Below are positions 4,187 through 6,296 of a DNA stretch of 6,296 nt, piece by piece. The position numbers were made by a program, and so were the translations under genes. The notes beneath the pieces are model-generated. The model searched no databases, was not told the DNA's origin, and worked only from the letters and a program-made list of their open reading frames with translations. The DNA is from Candidatus Bathyarchaeota archaeon (lineage in GTDB: Archaea; Thermoproteota; Bathyarchaeia; RBG-16-48-13; JAGMEO01): assembly GCA_030602965.1 (NCBI GenBank), contig JAUVYS010000076.1, positions 1-6,296 of the forward strand, given 5' to 3'. Numbering within the stretch: the first letter of the stretch is position 1; every line of letters begins with the position of its first letter.

Positions 4187-6296
4187 ATGCAAGAAATAGA
4201 GTTGAGATCTATCAAATTTTCAAAAAGATCGCTCATATTTATTGTATTATTCGTTTTTGCTTTAGTCTTCGTGATACTGTTTGATTTGTGGGTAAACATC
4301 ACCATCATCCAGACAACATATTTATCAAAAGCAGGAATGGACTGGTGGAACGATGTCTTTCTTTTACGGGGTGATTTGTTAACACTCTGCTTTTTATTAC
4401 CATTACTCACAATAGACCCTAGAATTACTCGTTGCAAAATCTTAGGACTTTTACGTTATGTTTATTGGAGGATAAATTGGATTCGTTTAGGTCATGTAGA
4501 GGAGAGAATGGAAAATGTATTTGATGATAAATTTTCATTCAAGATCGGGCTTATTTATCAAATACTTACATACAGTTTCTTCTTTCTTTTAGCTTTGGCT
4601 ACTCAAGCATTTGGTCTTGCTCTTCCTCTTCACATGGCTAGGAACGGCGTTGGATACTTCGACCTACAGACAATTAGCCGGATATTTCTTTTTCCCATTA
4701 ACCCTCCAACTGTTGAGGAGCTTGTTGCTTTAACCCCAACTATTGAGACTTGGTATTCGATGATAGTCACTTTATTGACTATTGTTTTGGTTCTTTGGAT
4801 GATTCGACTAATAATCGGTGGTGTAGGAGCGTTTATGGCTGGAAGAGTTGGTAAAGGGTTGCGAGATTTTTCTGCTTCTGCATCACTTTTGATTTTAATG
4901 TTTCTTTTCAGAGCTCCTTATGGAGCGTTTGATGTTACTTCACCTCATACGTGGGGTATTCTCATCACTTTAGAATTATTGAGCATCATGGCAATCATAG
5001 TCTTTCATATTCACCGCGAAAGTTTAACCATCGACAGAAGACAAATGTTGCCATACATTACTGTATTTGGATTGGTCTCCATTATACTGTTAGCTAACAT
5101 CGGATTCATAATGGTATACAGGTTGCAATGGGATCCCTCTTGGGTTCAGTACGAGTGGTATCCTAAGACAGCAAAGGAGATTGAGTACACTAAATGGACG
5201 ACTGGGATATCTGAATGGCAACATCTCTCTTTGTCTGAAATCGGATCAACAAACAACACAGAGATCCTCTCAAAGATTCGACAATGGGATTTTGAAGCAA
5301 GTTTAACGAAGATGAAAAACCAGATTGGTGTAAACTGGTTGACTCTGGCTGACAGTGATATCTTATACCTGAATAATCAAGAATACTGGGTTTGCCCAAC
5401 AACGATTAATTACAATATTGCCAGTGACTGGATAAGCCGCCGCTTCATTTACACAAATACACCCAGAGTGATCGTGATAGACAGTCACACAGGAGAGTTT
5501 GTGCAGCCAGAGAATGCTTTCAATCTCTCTAAGATTCCTTTGATTTATTATGGAGAAGGCTTCGAAAAAACATATGTTAACGTGCCCGGGTTCACTGAAA
5601 TTGGCGGAGCCACCTATCAGGAGGAACCTGACTATGTTCTAACAGGGTTTATCAGAGCATGGTGGTTTCTTAAGGAGGGGCAGCTTGGTTTCGCCCTCAA
5701 CCCTCCAAAAGACGATATCGCATTGTTATGGAACAGAGATGCGAAAGAGAGAGCTAAAACAATCCTCTTGAATCATCTCGTCGTAGACGACGACGTTTAT
5801 TTGGTGACTGATGGCGAGCGACTTTATTACTGTGTACAGGTTCTCATCAACTATCCTCTCTCAAGCGAATTCTCAAAAAGCAGGTACATGCGGTTTCTCG
5901 GTGTGATGACTGTCGATGTTGAAAATGGCAACATGAAAGGCTACTCTGTAGATGAGTCTGATGGTTTTCTCTTAGATTTCTATAAGAGCTTCTATAACTG
6001 GCAATCTATTCCGGCATGGTTAAAATCCCAGATCAGGGTGCCTGAAACGTTTTATGAGAGTCAGTTAGAAGTTGATTATCGATATCACGTGAGTGACCCA
6101 ACTGTTTGGAGGAGTAACTCTGACGATTTCGAGAGGCCCACTGATACAGATGTTCACTATGTTCTTGTAACGAAAGATGAAAACATAATCTTCGTTGCTG
6201 TCCAGCTTGTAGAGTACCGCAGAGCAACAGGATTAAATCTTGCTGGTCTTTACACAGCCTTGGATGGCACTGAATATGGCGATGTCTTCTTTTACC
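4187..6296 (+). CDS. Large UPF0182-family membrane protein, 5' part (cut by window edge)
   Basis: One uninterrupted frame of 703 codons runs from ATG 4187 off the right edge. An in-frame TAG at 4181-4183 makes this ATG the first possible. Seven hydrophobic helices fall at about residues 14-36, 57-76, 120-148, 190-217, 226-246, 254-275 and 287-311, followed by a long soluble part. That architecture and several signatures fit UPF0182 (COG1615, PF03699), a bacterial and archaeal family of roughly 900-1000 residues with no settled function: ILSKIRQWDFEA (360-371, family NIRLWD), RRFIYT (418-423), IPLIYYGEG (450-458), LLWNRDAKERAKTILLNHLVVDDDVYLVTDG (513-543), INYPLSSEF (554-562), and SIPAWLKSQIRVPETFYESQ (607-626) with YRYHVSDPTVW (631-641). 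The domain after the helices is probably extracytoplasmic. It diverges from the usual family in places, for example TNTPR where I recall a THGYG-type sequence. About 200 or more C-terminal residues are missing from the window. Family call is firm; function unknown. Confidence 0.85.
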   Translation, partial: MQEIELRSIKFSKRSLIFIVLFVFALVFVILFDLWVNITIIQTTYLSKAGMDWWNDVFLLRGDLLTLCFLLPLLTIDPRITRCKILGLLRYVYWRINWIRLGHVEERMENVFDDKFSFKIGLIYQILTYSFFFLLALATQAFGLALPLHMARNGVGYFDLQTISRIFLFPINPPTVEELVALTPTIETWYSMIVTLLTIVLVLWMIRLIIGGVGAFMAGRVGKGLRDFSASASLLILMFLFRAPYGAFDVTSPHTWGILITLELLSIMAIIVFHIHRESLTIDRRQMLPYITVFGLVSIILLANIGFIMVYRLQWDPSWVQYEWYPKTAKEIEYTKWTTGISEWQHLSLSEIGSTNNTEILSKIRQWDFEASLTKMKNQIGVNWLTLADSDILYLNNQEYWVCPTTINYNIASDWISRRFIYTNTPRVIVIDSHTGEFVQPENAFNLSKIPLIYYGEGFEKTYVNVPGFTEIGGATYQEEPDYVLTGFIRAWWFLKEGQLGFALNPPKDDIALLWNRDAKERAKTILLNHLVVDDDVYLVTDGERLYYCVQVLINYPLSSEFSKSRYMRFLGVMTVDVENGNMKGYSVDESDGFLLDFYKSFYNWQSIPAWLKSQIRVPETFYESQLEVDYRYHVSDPTVWRSNSDDFERPTDTDVHYVLVTKDENIIFVAVQLVEYRRATGLNLAGLYTALDGTEYGDVFFY

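Noticed and set aside
4096..4437. 113-codon minus-strand frame that would lie directly before the phosphoesterase
   Set aside because: It overlaps the UPF0182 N-terminus in antisense, covers the divergent promoter, and has no conserved motif. The plus-strand frame is 703 codons long and clearly family-related.
5190..6227. Two short minus-strand frames (5190-5402 and 6033-6227)
   Set aside because: Both are antisense shadows inside the UPF0182 gene.
1..6296. CRISPR array, insertion sequence, tRNA or rRNA, phage or defence genes
   Set aside because: I saw no regularly spaced repeats, no transposase motifs or terminal inverted repeats, no tRNA-like cloverleaf and no nuclease or defence domain beyond the repair genes described.

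Overview
The window looks like ordinary chromosomal DNA of an archaeon. Shine-Dalgarno boxes of the GGTGA/GGAG type sit 3-8 bases before the starts, and AT-rich TATA-like boxes lie about 25-40 bases upstream of most of them. Transcription seems to end in short T-runs rather than hairpin terminators. The gene set also fits: a free-standing 3'-phosphoesterase related to bacterial LigD, an AlkD-like protein, a stand-alone carbamate kinase and a HEAT/zinc-ribbon protein. A mesophilic to moderately thermophilic Thermoproteota-type lineage such as Bathyarchaeia is my best guess; this is an inference from gene style, with no rRNA or marker gene to prove it.

Layout. (1) 356-1, minus: the N-terminal 118 residues of an unrecognised membrane protein that runs off the left edge. 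(2) 357-697: about 340 bases with no convincing gene but two perfect palindromes. (3) 698-1393, plus: a HEAT-repeat protein with a C-terminal four-cysteine zinc ribbon. (4) 1394-1676: intergenic, ending in an elaborate dyad (1586-1621) that abuts the TATA box of the next gene. (5) 1677-2624, plus: carbamate kinase (arcC), complete, all signature motifs present. (6) 2666-3346, minus: AlkD-type DNA alkylation repair protein, convergent with arcC. (7) 3347-3625: about 280 bases with one doubtful micro-ORF. (8) 3626-4084, minus: LigD-type 3'-phosphoesterase. (9) 4085-4186: divergent promoter region with a 10-bp inverted repeat. (10) 4187-6296, plus: the first 703 residues of a large membrane protein that I identify as a divergent UPF0182 (COG1615) member; it runs off the right edge.

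How they relate. No operon spans the window; each gene appears to have its own promoter. The two repair-type genes (alkylation repair and 3'-end healing) are consecutive on the minus strand but about 280 bases apart, so they may be a loose repair neighbourhood rather than one transcript. Carbamate kinase stands without arginine deiminase or ornithine carbamoyltransferase in view, so the direction of its reaction here is open. I did not find a clear new defence, mobile or RNA system. The most unusual items are the four-half-site dyad before arcC, the divergent UPF0182 protein, the HEAT/zinc-ribbon protein, and a CG-rich element that recurs at gene boundaries.
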